Shown: piece after piece, positions 47,326 to 56,996 of the stretch | Layout: every line of letters begins with the position of its first letter | Numbering within the stretch: position 1 is the stretch's first letter | Assembly (NCBI RefSeq): GCF_018613805.1 | Contig: NZ_JAGGPL010000016.1 | Coordinates: 1 to 64,000, forward strand | From: Arthrobacter sp. ISL-48 | Lineage (GTDB): Bacteria; Actinomycetota; Actinomycetes; Actinomycetales; Micrococcaceae | Direction of reading: 5' to 3' | DNA: 64,000 bases | Notes under the pieces: generated by a model | What the model was told of the DNA's origin: nothing | What the model saw: the letters and a program-made list of their open reading frames with translations, nothing else | The model's database searches: none | Program-made: the position numbers and the translations under genes

Positions 47326-48000
47326 GTGTCAACCTAGACTTTCTAAATGCCCAAGAACTGATTCATCAGTAGCGCCAGAACCGATGAAGATGCCACGATC
47401 CGTCCTGCGGCGTTGTCGGCTTCAGTCCCGGCAGTCGGGCCAGAGTTGGCGGTCTCCGTCTTCAATGCAGTTGCCGGTAGGTACGGGAAGCCCTTGACTG
47501 GCGGATGCAGTCCACCATCCGCTGGCCGAACATTTGACTCCGCCTAACGCTGTGGCCTCCGTGCCCCAACGAGAGGGCCCGCCCGCATGGTCGGCTGATA
47601 TGCGCTTCATACCAAGGACCTGCCTTGGCCCGTGATGCGTCCGCCTGCGAACGACACTTCCTCCAAGCCTGGTGCTTGATTCATCGTATTTCCTGCTTCC
47701 GCGCGTTTCCCTTGTCCCTCTGCGCCAGCGGTTGGTACCGATGGTGAGCTGCTGGGTTAACCATGCCGCCGCTGAATCAAGAATGCCCGTGGTTTTCCGC
47801 AGCGGCCGTGAAGTTTTCGGCGAGGAAAGGGTCTAGCTTGAAACGCCCTGGCACCTTGTATATACAAACAACCAAGACGGCGAAAGGCCGCCCTTTGCAC
47901 CCGTCGCTGAGGGCCCCGGGGCGGCCCACGAGCGTTTGGACGCCGGCGGGAGCATGTCGTCACGTTATCGTTGGTCGAACACATCCAATGAGGAGGGCGT
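47326..48000. other. 675-base intergenic region
   Basis: No gene could be supported. Short frames on both strands lack ribosome sites and recognisable motifs. A CCAAGG/CCTTGG hairpin (47612-47628) and a TATATAC tract near 47860 are the only structure seen; the latter could be part of a promoter for the next gene. Confidence 0.4.
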
Positions 48001-48465
48001 ATGCCGTACGTTGTTGACTTCGAGAACGTTTCTACTTCTGGCCTGGAGTCGTCTCCGGTCGCCGAGGCGCTCGCCGGGTTACGCGCCAACGAGGGTCGCT
48101 ACTACCGCAATAAGTACGACCACGTCTTCACCGTTAGCCCTGCAGATGATGTTCCGGAGGTGGTCGAGCGGGTGAGCCGCATCCTGAGGGAGGAGCGCGA
48201 CATCATCATCGGCTCCCCACCGCTCGAAGCAACAGCCTTCGAAGTCGAGGGTTTCCGGATGGATTACGTGTTCTACGAGTCGGGGCTGGCGGTCAACGTC
48301 ATGTACAGCATCGAGAACGGCGGGAAGCGAGCGGTGGGGTTCAAACTGGCCGAAGGCATGGAGATTCCCGAGGAATTGACATCACGTTTTAAGTTCGCCC
48401 GCCAGAAATCAAAGCTGGCAGGCGTTATCCGCGGCTCGTACTTCGTGATCAAGGGTGAGTACTGA
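48001..48465 (+). CDS. hypothetical cytoplasmic protein
   Basis: 154 residues, not recognised. No signal peptide or membrane helix. It ends SKLAGVIRGSYFVIKGEY and has a mixed alpha/beta pattern with VERVSRILREERDIIIGSPP and FRMDYVFYESGLAVNVMYSI. The ATG follows GAGGAGG by 4 bases, a strong ribosome site. It precedes the molybdoenzyme gene by 119 bases on the same strand; a functional link is possible but not shown. Confidence 0.7.
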   Translation: MPYVVDFENVSTSGLESSPVAEALAGLRANEGRYYRNKYDHVFTVSPADDVPEVVERVSRILREERDIIIGSPPLEATAFEVEGFRMDYVFYESGLAVNVMYSIENGGKRAVGFKLAEGMEIPEELTSRFKFARQKSKLAGVIRGSYFVIKGEY

Positions 48466-48584
48466 TCTGCTGACGTTCCGCAGCCAACAGGCTTGTCGGG
48501 CACTGTTTTCGCAGGTCCAAAGTGGGTACGTTCGAGTTAGCGACCGACAGCGTTGCCGGCGCCAATCCAGAACGGGAGATGGAC

Positions 48585-51056
48585 ATGGCTCGGATAGACC
48601 GTATCGCCGAACCCTGGGGGACGCGGACGCCGTACGGCAGCGGCAGTGAGTGGCCAGTCAGGGTGGATTCGCATCTGGCCCAAGGCATGGTCCCCGAAGA
48701 AGTGGACAAGTGGGTGCAGACAGCTTCCGTCCTGCATTCGAACGGTGATGCCATGGACATCGCTGTCAAGGACAACCGGATAGTGGGAGTGCGGGGGCGC
48801 TCCGGAGACCGGGTCAACCACGGACGCCTCGGTCCCAAGGACCTCTACGGGTGGCAGGCAAACGCCTCCCCGGACAGGCTGACCAGGCCACTGATCCGTG
48901 AAAGCGGAAAGTTGGTGGAGACGGACTGGGACACGGCGATGGGCAGGGTGGTGGCTCGGTCCAAAGGGCTGCTGGCGGAGCAGGGCCCCAGCGCCATCGG
49001 GTTTTACACCACGGGCCAGCTGTTCGCCGAGGAGTACTACACGCTGGGTGTGCTGGCACATGGCGGACTGGGCACGAATCACGTCGACGGAAACACCCGG
49101 CTGTGCACGGCGACTGCCGCCGAGGCGCTGAAGGAATCCTTCGGTTGCGACGGCCAGCCGGGCTCCTATACGGATGTGGATCACGCCGACGTCATCGCTC
49201 TGTACGGTCACAACATGGCCGAGACGCAGACCGTCCTGTGGACGCGCGTCTTGGACCGGCTGGCGGGGCCGAATCCTCCCAAAATCATTTGCGTCGACCC
49301 GCGGCTCACTCCAGTTGCCCGGGCCGCCGGAGTCCATTTGGCTCCGCGGCCCGGAACGAACGTGGCACTCATGAACGGCATCCTTCACGAGATCATCGCC
49401 AACGGCTGGGTGGACATGGGCTACATCGAGGCCCATACGGTCGGGTACGAGCAGCTGCAGAACGAGGTCAAGAAGTACCCTCCGGCGCTGGTGGCCGAGA
49501 TCTGCGGCGTTCCGGCGGAAAAGATCCGGGAGGCAGCCAGCGTCATCGGTCATGCCGAGCGGCTGCTGTCCACGGTCCTGCAGGGTTTCTACCAGTCCAA
49601 CCAGGCTACCGCTGCTGCCGTGCAGGTGAACAACGTCAACATCATCCGCGGCATGCTCGGAAAACCGGGGTGCGGCGTCCTGCAGATGAACGGCCAGCCG
49701 ACGGCGCAGAACACCCGGGAGTGCGGAGCGGACGGTGATCTCGCCGGGTTCCGCAACTGGTCCAACGACGCTCACGTCAAGGACCTGGCGAAGGTATGGA
49801 ACGTTGACCCGATGGCCATCCCGCACTATTCACCGCCCACCCACTTGATGCAGATGATGCGGTATGTGGAGGAGGGGTCCATCCGGATGCTCTGGGTCAA
49901 CGGCACTAACCCTGCTGTGTCCCTGCCCGAACTCGCCAGGATCCGGTCCATCCTTCAGCAGGAGCGGCTGTTCCTGGTGGTGCAGGACATTTTCCTTTCG
50001 GAGACGGCGCAACTGGCGGATGTTGTCCTGCCGGCAGCCACCTGGGGTGAGAAAACCGGGACATTCACTAACGCCGACCGCACGGTGCACCTGTCAGAAA
50101 AGGCCGTAGAACCTCCCGGCGACGCCCGCCCGGACCTCGAAATCTTCATGGACTATGCACGCAGGATGGAGCTGAAGGACAAGGATGGAGGGCCCCTGAT
50201 CAAGTGGCAGGATGCTGAGTCCGCCTTTGAAGCATGGAAGGAGTGTAGCCGGGGACGGCCCTGTGACTACTCGGGCATTAGCTATGACAAGCTCCGCGGC
50301 GGTTCCGGCGTCCAGTGGCCATGCAACGAGGAGAACCCGGACGGAGCGGAACGGCTCTATGCCGACGGGAACTTCTGGGCCCAACCCGAATACTGCGAAA
50401 GCTACGGGCGTGACCTCATAACGGGAGCGCCGGTGGAAGCACACGAGTACAAGGCGCTGAATCCCGAGGGGAAAGCCGTTATCAAGGCCGCGGAGTATGT
50501 ACCGCCGCATGAGCTGCCCAGCCAGAAATTCCCTTTCCAGCTCATCACCGGGCGTACGCTCTTCCACTTCCATACCCGGACCAAAACCGCCAGGGCACCG
50601 GAACTGCAGGCGGCGGCACCGGACGTCTGGGTGGAGATTTCAGCGGCCGACGCCGGCGCTTATGGGATTGCCGAGGGCGACCTTGCAGAGGTGGGGACTC
50701 CCCGCGGTTCAGTCAGGGCACGGGTCCGGGTGAGTGGCATCCGTGAAGGCGTGCTGTTCCTGCCCTTCCATTACGGCTACTGGGACACCGACGGCGGGCA
50801 TGAGCCAGACGGCGCGGGCCGGGCAGCGAACGAACTGACTATCACCGACTGGGACGCAGCCTCGAAGCAGCCCATTTTCAAGACCGCTGCAGCCCGCCTC
50901 GCGCGCATCGGCGCCGGCAACGGCCCTTCCCCTGCCCCGACCAACACAGCATCCGCACCCGTTGCGGAATTTCCAGCGGAGGCCAGGACCTCCGGAATCC
51001 CCTCGGCCAGGGTCGACGAAGCTACAGGCACCACCCGGACGGGGGAAGCGTTATGA
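48585..51056 (+). CDS. molybdopterin oxidoreductase lacking the N-terminal Fe-S cysteines
   Basis: 823 residues of the formate dehydrogenase / nitrate reductase superfamily. The normal cluster motif C-x2-C-x3-C is Ser48, His51 and Asp55 (TASVLHSNGDA), and the fourth cysteine (usually GRLCxKG) is Gly83 in GRLGPKD; I checked the DNA for residues 47-58. The molybdenum-ligand Cys174 (NTRLCTATAA) is retained, as are the MGD domains (VWVEISAADAGAYGIAEGDLAEV). Electron flow therefore cannot use the usual proximal cluster. Start ATG 48585, 6 bases after GGGAG. The stop overlaps the next gene (ATGA). The last 55 residues are a low-complexity tail. Substrate unknown; formate or another oxyanion is possible. 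Confidence 0.83.
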   Translation: MARIDRIAEPWGTRTPYGSGSEWPVRVDSHLAQGMVPEEVDKWVQTASVLHSNGDAMDIAVKDNRIVGVRGRSGDRVNHGRLGPKDLYGWQANASPDRLTRPLIRESGKLVETDWDTAMGRVVARSKGLLAEQGPSAIGFYTTGQLFAEEYYTLGVLAHGGLGTNHVDGNTRLCTATAAEALKESFGCDGQPGSYTDVDHADVIALYGHNMAETQTVLWTRVLDRLAGPNPPKIICVDPRLTPVARAAGVHLAPRPGTNVALMNGILHEIIANGWVDMGYIEAHTVGYEQLQNEVKKYPPALVAEICGVPAEKIREAASVIGHAERLLSTVLQGFYQSNQATAAAVQVNNVNIIRGMLGKPGCGVLQMNGQPTAQNTRECGADGDLAGFRNWSNDAHVKDLAKVWNVDPMAIPHYSPPTHLMQMMRYVEEGSIRMLWVNGTNPAVSLPELARIRSILQQERLFLVVQDIFLSETAQLADVVLPAATWGEKTGTFTNADRTVHLSEKAVEPPGDARPDLEIFMDYARRMELKDKDGGPLIKWQDAESAFEAWKECSRGRPCDYSGISYDKLRGGSGVQWPCNEENPDGAERLYADGNFWAQPEYCESYGRDLITGAPVEAHEYKALNPEGKAVIKAAEYVPPHELPSQKFPFQLITGRTLFHFHTRTKTARAPELQAAAPDVWVEISAADAGAYGIAEGDLAEVGTPRGSVRARVRVSGIREGVLFLPFHYGYWDTDGGHEPDGAGRAANELTITDWDAASKQPIFKTAAARLARIGAGNGPSPAPTNTASAPVAEFPAEARTSGIPSARVDEATGTTRTGEAL

Positions 51057-51535
51057 AAATCGGGCTTGTCTTGGAAGGACTTCATCGGTCTGAGAACGAG
51101 CTGGTGCATGAGCTGTTCATGGTCTCCGAGCGGCACAAGGTCGACCACGAAATTTACCATCTCGCCCGCGACCTTGCCGGATGGTCTCGACAGCACGTCC
51201 GCGAGATCGCTGCCATCGGCAAACAGTATGGCAAGGACCTGGACCCCGGGCCCCCCGGCGAGAGCTCGCTGATGGAGAAGATCAGGGAAAAGGGCAGCGA
51301 AATGATGGGGCGGCAGGGCGAAGCCGGCCTGCTGTTGTTGCGGGACCTTCGGGAGGTTTACGTGAAGGCATCCGGAGTCTCAGCCGACTGGGAAATGCTG
51401 GCGCAGGCAGCTCAGGGCATCAAGCATCGGGACCTGCTCGACGTCGCACAGCGCTGCCACGCCCAGACCCTTCGCCAGATAAAGTGGGCGAACGGCAAGC
51501 TCAAGGAATCCTCCACCCAAATCCTCGTCAGCTGA
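51053..51535 (+). CDS. small all-helical protein coupled to the molybdoenzyme
   Basis: 160 residues, predicted to be almost entirely helical. The first helices carry repeated Glu/His positions (ENELVHELFMVSERHKVDHEIYHLARDL), reminiscent of ferritin-like bundles. The second half has a LLLLRDLREVY helix and CHAQTLRQIKWANGKL. Its ATG overlaps the molybdoenzyme stop by 4 bases, so the two products are probably made in a fixed ratio and may interact. Family not recognised. It could be a partner that replaces or supplies electrons, or a chaperone (inference). Confidence 0.7.
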   Translation: MKIGLVLEGLHRSENELVHELFMVSERHKVDHEIYHLARDLAGWSRQHVREIAAIGKQYGKDLDPGPPGESSLMEKIREKGSEMMGRQGEAGLLLLRDLREVYVKASGVSADWEMLAQAAQGIKHRDLLDVAQRCHAQTLRQIKWANGKLKESSTQILVS

Positions 51536-51923
51536 ACATCATCGCTGTCCAGGCCTCGCGGCTCTCCCGTCTCTCACACCCGCTGTGAGACCCGGTTTCC
51601 GCAATTCCGACGTCGGCAAGCAGCGCCGCCAGCTTCAGGTTCCCCTCGCCCTCGCACCGAGCCCGCGTGCCGCTGGCTCAACGATGACACGCTTGACTTC
51701 CCACTCAGCCGCCAGTCGACGCAAGGCACCGTGCCCTAGCATCGCCTGACGCCAGACAACCAATACACCAACAGTGAAATCTTCAGCAGGACGCTTACGG
51801 CGGTTCTCGCGGACGCAGGCAGGTTGGGTTCCTCGCCCGTGCGTATCGGGCAAGAAGTTCCCCAGTCAGTAAATCCCGTAACCGGGCCGCCATTGGATCC
51901 TCAAAGCCAGCGCGCGGCCTGGA
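51536..51923. other. intergenic region, possible degraded gene
   Basis: Between the coupled pair and the arabinanase gene. A minus-strand frame (51635-51853) and adjacent sequence such as RCEGEGNLKLAALLADVGIAE look like scraps of a coding region but no family could be assigned. No hairpin of note. Confidence 0.3.
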
Positions 51924-53381
51924 TTACTTGACGGCGAGTTCGACGGCGGCGGACGTCACCTTCCCGTGTGCGTTTCTGAACACTGTGCGTACCAGCAACC
52001 CGTCCTGCCGGGCGGTCGCGGCCGGGAAATCCAGGGTGGAGCGGTAGGTGCCCTCGTCCGTCCGTTTAGTGACGGGCTGTGTAACCGCCTTTTGCCAGGT
52101 GGCGCCGCCGTCGGCCGATGTCTCCCAAACCGCCACCGGGCCGGGAGTCCCCGTGGCCGTGGCACTGAACGCGGCCGTCTTGCCGGCGGCAACGACCTGG
52201 GCCTTCGGCTGCTTCAGCACCGCCGGAAGTTCCACGGTCTGGTCAAAGGTTGGCCAGCCGTCCACCCACTGGATCTTTTGCAGGCCAAGGGTTGGGAAAT
52301 AGGGGAGCTCCTCATTGGAGCCGTCGTAGTAGTGGAAGGCCAGGTAGTCGCCGAAGACCGACTGGCCGCCGGGCCCGGTGATGGCACCATGGGAATCGAG
52401 CACCACGGATCCGCCGCCGCCGAACATGTCCCGGCCGTCCTTGTCCAGGTAGGGACCCTTCACGGACGTGGAGCGGCCCACTGCGACTTTGTAGGTGGAG
52501 TCCGCGCCGCGGCAGCAGGAATCAAAGGAGACGAACAGGTAGTAGTAGCCGTCATGTTCAGTGATGTAGGGCGCTTCGATGGGGTTGCCCGGCATAAAGC
52601 GGTCCGCGATATTCACGGTCTTGGACTGCCAGTCCGCCACAGGCTTGCCGGTTGGCCATTCGATGGGCACCAGGAAGATCCCGTACCAGAACGATCCGAT
52701 GGCCATGTACGGGGTGCCATCGGCATCCTCGATGATGCCGGCGTCGATCGCGTTGAACGTCTTGCCCGGGTTGTTGGGATCAAGGCCCGTCGCGGGGGAG
52801 GAGACCACCAGGCCCTGGTCCACCCACTCATAATCCGGATCGTTGGGATCCAGCGTGGTGTTGGTGGCCAGCGCCGTCAGGGAGTTGTTGCCGCCAAAGC
52901 GCGACGCCGAGTAGTACAGATAGTAGGTTCCGTCGTGTTCGGTGATTTCCGGCGCCCAGAGGTTGCCGGGCAGCTCGCCGTCGGAGAAATGCTCATCGAT
53001 CCAAGCCGGAATCCGATCCCAGACAGTGCCGCTGTATTCCCACGTTGTGCCCTGGTCGGAGGAGGACCAGATCTGGATGGTGCCGCCGTTTTCACGGTTC
53101 AGCAGCCCGGTGGAATAGACGTACCAGGTGCCGTCGTCGGCGATGATCAGGGCGGGATCGTGGATGGGGGAGGTCTGGCCCACCACGGTCTTGCCTCCCG
53201 GCAGGTCTGGTTGCAGCTTCTGCTCCGATTTTTTCTGGGCACTGGCCGGTGCCACTGTGCTTGCCGTGGCTCCTGCCGGCGCGTGGGCTGTGGTGGGCGG
53301 CAGTGCCGCCGCCGTCAGGGCGATGCTGAAAACCGCTGCCAGTCCTGCGGCGCGCGCTGCCCATGAACGTGACTTCGTCAT
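51924..53381 (-). CDS. secreted GH43 endo-1,5-alpha-L-arabinanase-like enzyme with C-terminal Ig-like domain
   Basis: 485 residues. Signal peptide TKSRSWAARAAGLAAVFSIALTAAALPPTTAHA with Ala-x-Ala at the end, then a five-bladed GH43 propeller: HDPALIIADDGTWYVYSTG (catalytic Asp), NLWAPEITEHDGTYYLYYSAS, FNAIDAGIIEDADGTPYMAIGSFWYG, and EAPYITEHDGYYYLFVSFDSCCRG. Residues from about 395 (LPAVLKQPKAQVVAAGKTAA...) form an Ig-like domain. Cleaves arabinan outside the cell. Start ATG 53381 after GGAAGGA; an operator (53452-53465) lies in the leader. Related to the lipoprotein GH43 at 60680. Confidence 0.88.
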   Translation of the reverse strand: MTKSRSWAARAAGLAAVFSIALTAAALPPTTAHAPAGATASTVAPASAQKKSEQKLQPDLPGGKTVVGQTSPIHDPALIIADDGTWYVYSTGLLNRENGGTIQIWSSSDQGTTWEYSGTVWDRIPAWIDEHFSDGELPGNLWAPEITEHDGTYYLYYSASRFGGNNSLTALATNTTLDPNDPDYEWVDQGLVVSSPATGLDPNNPGKTFNAIDAGIIEDADGTPYMAIGSFWYGIFLVPIEWPTGKPVADWQSKTVNIADRFMPGNPIEAPYITEHDGYYYLFVSFDSCCRGADSTYKVAVGRSTSVKGPYLDKDGRDMFGGGGSVVLDSHGAITGPGGQSVFGDYLAFHYYDGSNEELPYFPTLGLQKIQWVDGWPTFDQTVELPAVLKQPKAQVVAAGKTAAFSATATGTPGPVAVWETSADGGATWQKAVTQPVTKRTDEGTYRSTLDFPAATARQDGLLVRTVFRNAHGKVTSAAVELAVK

Positions 53382-53451
53382 CACGTGGTCCTTCCGAAAG
53401 GTGATTGGGGAATTGATTCGACGGCGGAGGGATGCGCCCGGCGCGCGACTA

Positions 53452-53465
53452 TTGCAACGTTGTAA
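53452..53465. promoter_or_regulatory. arabinan-regulon operator, site 1
   Basis: TTGCAACGTTGTAA, a near-perfect palindrome centred on AACGTT. It stands upstream of the leftward GH43 gene. It shares the core AACGTT and arms with sites at 53573, 59099 and 63025. Confidence 0.7.
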
Positions 53466-53572
53466 CGATGAATATGGCACGGAGTCCCGGCCGCGTCAAG
53501 GGCAGAGCGGGACGGCTCAAAACAATTTTGGGCATCGCCCTTGACGATCGCAGACCAGCTGTGTGAAGGTTC

Positions 53573-53586
53573 TTACAACGTTGCAA
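53573..53586. promoter_or_regulatory. arabinan-regulon operator, site 2
   Basis: TTACAACGTTGCAA, the reverse complement of site 1 (TTGCAACGTTGTAA) exactly. It lies 106 bases before the start of the ABC binding-protein gene, so the two sites serve the two divergent transcripts. Confidence 0.7.
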
Positions 53587-53691
53587 ACGAAGAGCTCTGG
53601 ATGCCGGTCCGCCACCGCGGACAGTGGGGCTCACCATCGCACCCCCATCAATCAAACTTGACCACTCCACCCAACCCGGAAGGACCACGTG

Positions 53692-55023
53692 ATGAAGAAG
53701 TCACGTCCTATGGCCGTTACCTTGGCGCTCCTCACCGCCGCAGGCCTGATGCTCGGCGGATGCTCCGCCCCCACCGGTGGGGACACCGGCGAAAAGAAGC
53801 TGACCTTTATGTTCCGTGGGGGTGAGGACGAGAAGAAGGCCTACGAAAAAGCTGTTGCCCAGTTTGAAACGGACAACAACGTGGACGTGGATATCATCGT
53901 CACCACCGCAGACCAGTACGCCACCAAGCTGAAGGCCGCCATCGCCGGCAAGCAGGTTCCGGACGTTTTCTACATCGGCCCCGGCGACGTCCAGGCCTAC
54001 GTACAGAACGGCATCGTCAAGGACATCACCCAATACGTGGAAAAGTCCGACACCATCGACCTGAACAACATCTGGGAATACGGCGTTGACAGCTACCGGT
54101 ACGACGGCAAGCGCGTGGGCGAAGGTGCCATTTATGCCCTTCCCAAGGACGTTGGACCGTTCTCCTTCGGCTACAACAAGACCATGCTGGAAAAGGCCGG
54201 CATCCCGTTGCCCGACAAGGACAAGCCCTACACGTTCGATGAATTCGTGGCCGCAGCTAAAAAACTCACTGCGGACACCAACGGGGACGGCACCCTGGAC
54301 CAGTGGGGCACAGGCCTGAACGTTCAGTGGAACCTGCAGCCGTTCGTCTGGTCCAACGGTGGCGACTGGCTTAACAAGGACCGCACGAAGGTCACCGTGG
54401 ATACCCCGGAGTTCGCCGAGGCCCTGCAGTGGTTCGCGGACCTCCAGAACGTCCACGGCGTGACGCCGTCGGTGGCCGAGGGGCAGACCCTGGATACCTA
54501 CCAGCGATGGATGAAGGGCGAGATCGGCTTCTTCCCCATCGCACCGTGGGACCTCTCCACCTACCAGAAGCTGGACTTTGACTGGGACGTCATCCCCTAC
54601 CCGGCCGGCAAGACGGGCAAGACGGCCACCTGGACCGGAACCCTCGGCATCGCCGTCTCGGAGAGCACCAAACTCCCGGAGGACGCCGTCAAGCTGGTGG
54701 AGTACCTGACAGCCAACAAGGAAGCCCAGCAGAGCCTGGTTGATGCCGGGATCCAGATTCCCAACCTGAAGGACATGGCCGAGACCTGGGCCGCGGATAC
54801 CACCACCAAGCCCGCCAACAAGGCCGAGTTCCTGCAGATCGTCAAGGACTACGGCCGTGCCCTTCCCGGCGGCAACACCTTCAACGCAGAGTGGTACGAC
54901 GAACTCTTCACCAACATCCAGCCGGTCCTGGACGGGAAGCAGACCGCCGCGGACTACCTCAAGGAGGCGCAGCCCAGGATGCAGGAGTTCCTGGACGCCG
55001 CCAACCAGCAGGCAGGCAGCTAG
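53692..55023 (+). CDS. ABC transporter substrate-binding lipoprotein (arabino-oligosaccharide type)
   Basis: 443 residues. Signal sequence [23 protein letters not shown] with a lipobox (LGGC), then the family-1 solute-binding fold: [51 protein letters not shown]. With the permeases at 55129 and 56043 it forms an importer for sugars released by the GH43 enzymes (inferred). No ATPase gene is in the locus, so a shared MsiK-type ATPase is likely. ATG 53692, 7 bases after AAGGA. Confidence 0.9.
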   Translation: MKKSRPMAVTLALLTAAGLMLGGCSAPTGGDTGEKKLTFMFRGGEDEKKAYEKAVAQFETDNNVDVDIIVTTADQYATKLKAAIAGKQVPDVFYIGPGDVQAYVQNGIVKDITQYVEKSDTIDLNNIWEYGVDSYRYDGKRVGEGAIYALPKDVGPFSFGYNKTMLEKAGIPLPDKDKPYTFDEFVAAAKKLTADTNGDGTLDQWGTGLNVQWNLQPFVWSNGGDWLNKDRTKVTVDTPEFAEALQWFADLQNVHGVTPSVAEGQTLDTYQRWMKGEIGFFPIAPWDLSTYQKLDFDWDVIPYPAGKTGKTATWTGTLGIAVSESTKLPEDAVKLVEYLTANKEAQQSLVDAGIQIPNLKDMAETWAADTTTKPANKAEFLQIVKDYGRALPGGNTFNAEWYDELFTNIQPVLDGKQTAADYLKEAQPRMQEFLDAANQQAGS

Positions 55024-55128
55024 CCCCACAAGCCAGGTGCTGCGGCTGCACCGGAGTGCAGCCCCAGCACCTTTCCAAGAGTCTTTCTGTCCCGCACCGC
55101 ACCATCTCGAATCAAAGAGGATCCAAGG

Positions 55129-56031
55129 ATGTCAACAACTATCACCCGCCGCTCGCGGCTTCACCGGAAGGAACACCAGGCCGCCCTTGTCTTTGTTGCC
55201 ATACCGGTGATCGGGTTCCTCCTCTTTACGCTTTTCCCCCTGATCTTCTCCGTGTACGCGTCCTTCACCAACTGGAACGGCATCTCCGCGCCGGTGTTCA
55301 AGGGCCTGGACAACTACATCAAGATGTTCGGCGACAGATACTTCCTCAAGTCGCTGTGGAACACCATTTACATGATGATCGGCATTCCGGTCGGCTTGGT
55401 CATTTCGCTGGCCCTGGCCCTTGCCATGAACCGCAAGATGCGCGGGACCACCTTCTTCCGCACCGTCTACTACCTGCCGGTGATCTCCTCCATCGCCGCG
55501 GTGGCCATCCTGTGGCAGTGGGCCTTCAACGGCGACTTCGGCCTCATCAATCAAGGCCTTGGCCTGCTCGGGATCGAGGGCCCCAACTGGCTGCAGGACA
55601 CCGCCACCGTGAAGCCGGCCCTCATCATCATGGCGGTGTGGAAGGGCCTGGGATATTCCATGCTGCTCTACCTGGCCGCCCTGCAGTCCGTGCCCCGATA
55701 CCTGTATGAGGCCGCCGCCCTGGATGGCGCCACGGCTTGGCAGCAGTTCCGCCACATCACCATCCCCATGGTCCGGCCGGTCACGTTCTTCCTCATCGTC
55801 ACCAGCATCATCGGTGGCTCGCAAATCTTCGTGGAGATCAACATCATGACCCCCACCGGCGGCCCGGAGTTCGAGTCCGCGTCCATCGTTTGGTACATCT
55901 GGCAGAAGGCGTTCGACAACCTCCAGATGGGCTACGCCTCGGCCATGTCCGTGGTGCTGGGGCTACTGGTGTTCATGATTACCTTCATCCAGTTCCGGCT
56001 CAACCGCCGCAACCAGTTTTCGATCGATTGA
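55129..56031 (+). CDS. ABC sugar permease, MalF-type
   Basis: 300 residues, six membrane segments, e.g. ALVFVAIPVIGFLLFTLFPLIF, FFRTVYYLPVISSIAAVAIL and YGSASAMSVVLG-like AMSVVLGLLVFMITF. The EAA loop YEAAALDGATAWQQFRHITIP contacts the ATPase. Paired with the MalG-type permease 11 bases downstream. ATG after AGAGGATCC. Confidence 0.92.
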   Translation: MSTTITRRSRLHRKEHQAALVFVAIPVIGFLLFTLFPLIFSVYASFTNWNGISAPVFKGLDNYIKMFGDRYFLKSLWNTIYMMIGIPVGLVISLALALAMNRKMRGTTFFRTVYYLPVISSIAAVAILWQWAFNGDFGLINQGLGLLGIEGPNWLQDTATVKPALIIMAVWKGLGYSMLLYLAALQSVPRYLYEAAALDGATAWQQFRHITIPMVRPVTFFLIVTSIIGGSQIFVEINIMTPTGGPEFESASIVWYIWQKAFDNLQMGYASAMSVVLGLLVFMITFIQFRLNRRNQFSID

Positions 56032-56042
56032 GGCAGGACGCC

Positions 56043-56993
56043 ATGTCGGCACAGAACGTCATCACCACCCCTCCTCTGGAACCCGCCGCAGCGATCCCTG
56101 GCGGTGCGGGCCGCCAGGACAAGAGCGGCCCGCGGGGAGTCAAAGGCCAGAGGTCGGCCAAGGACGGGCTGAGGCTGGGCAACATCCTCACCACGCTCGT
56201 TCTGTCCGTGGGGGCCATCATCATGATTGCCCCGCTGGCGTGGACTTTCTCCACGTCGCTGAAGACCAAGGACGGGGTGTTCGAGCTTCCTCCGCAGTGG
56301 ATTCCAGACCCGTTCGTCTGGGAAAACTACGCCCGGATCTGGACGGCCGGCCCACTGCTCAGCGGCATCCAGAACAGCCTGATCGTGGCCTGCTCGGTCA
56401 CCATCATCGGATCGCTCACCTCGGCGCTCGCAGCCTTCGCGTTCGCCAAGATGCGGATGCCCTTCAAGAACGTCATGTTCCTGGGGCTGCTCTCCGGACT
56501 GATGATCCCGTTCCCCACGCTGATGATTCCGCAGTTCACCATCTTCGCCAGCATCGGCTGGGTGGATACCCTGCTGCCGCTGATTGTGCCGGGCCTGTTC
56601 GGGAACATCATCATGATCTTCTTCCTGCGCCAGTTCCTGAACAGCGTCCCGGATTCCATCGTTGAAGCGGCGCGGATCGACGGCGCGTCCTACTTGCAGA
56701 TCTTCTGGACCCTGATCATGCCCGCCATCCGTCCGGCATTGGCCGCCCAGTTCATCCTCTGGTTCATGGCGGTCTGGAACGACTACCTGGCACCCATCAT
56801 CTACCTGAACTCGCCGGGCACACAGACGCTGCAGCTGGTGATTGCCAACTTCAACGCCCAGTACGCCATCCAGACCGACTACCCCCTGATCATGGCGGCA
56901 TCGTTCATCGCCCTGCTGCCCGTGCTGATCGTCTTCATCGTCTTCCAGCGCCAGATCATCGAATCCATCGCCCTGTCAGGATCCAAGGGCTGA
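56043..56993 (+). CDS. ABC sugar permease, MalG-type
   Basis: 316 residues. A 45-residue soluble N-terminus is followed by six membrane segments and the EAA loop VEAARIDGASYLQIFWTLIMP. The region around GWVDTLLPLIVPGLFGNIIM matches MalG proteins. Start ATG 56043 after AGGCAGGA; the in-frame 102-codon extension overlaps the MalF gene and is rejected. Partner of 55129-56031. Confidence 0.92.
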   Translation: MSAQNVITTPPLEPAAAIPGGAGRQDKSGPRGVKGQRSAKDGLRLGNILTTLVLSVGAIIMIAPLAWTFSTSLKTKDGVFELPPQWIPDPFVWENYARIWTAGPLLSGIQNSLIVACSVTIIGSLTSALAAFAFAKMRMPFKNVMFLGLLSGLMIPFPTLMIPQFTIFASIGWVDTLLPLIVPGLFGNIIMIFFLRQFLNSVPDSIVEAARIDGASYLQIFWTLIMPAIRPALAAQFILWFMAVWNDYLAPIIYLNSPGTQTLQLVIANFNAQYAIQTDYPLIMAASFIALLPVLIVFIVFQRQIIESIALSGSKG

Positions 56994-56996
56994 ACC

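Noticed and set aside
47422..47610. 62-codon minus-strand frame with a WW-like SASGWWTASASQGLP segment
   Set aside because: No ribosome site, no recognised family and no conserved neighbour; left as non-coding.
48537..49826. 429-codon minus-strand frame opposite the molybdoenzyme
   Set aside because: No family match, no start signals; the plus strand carries the Mo-enzyme motifs.
51966..53366. 466-codon plus-strand frame opposite the secreted GH43 gene
   Set aside because: No ribosome site and no recognisable domain; the opposite strand encodes an obvious signal peptide and GH43 motifs.
53701..55029. 442-codon minus-strand frame opposite the ABC binding protein
   Set aside because: Shadow of a clear lipoprotein gene; composition is a mirror of the plus-strand codons.
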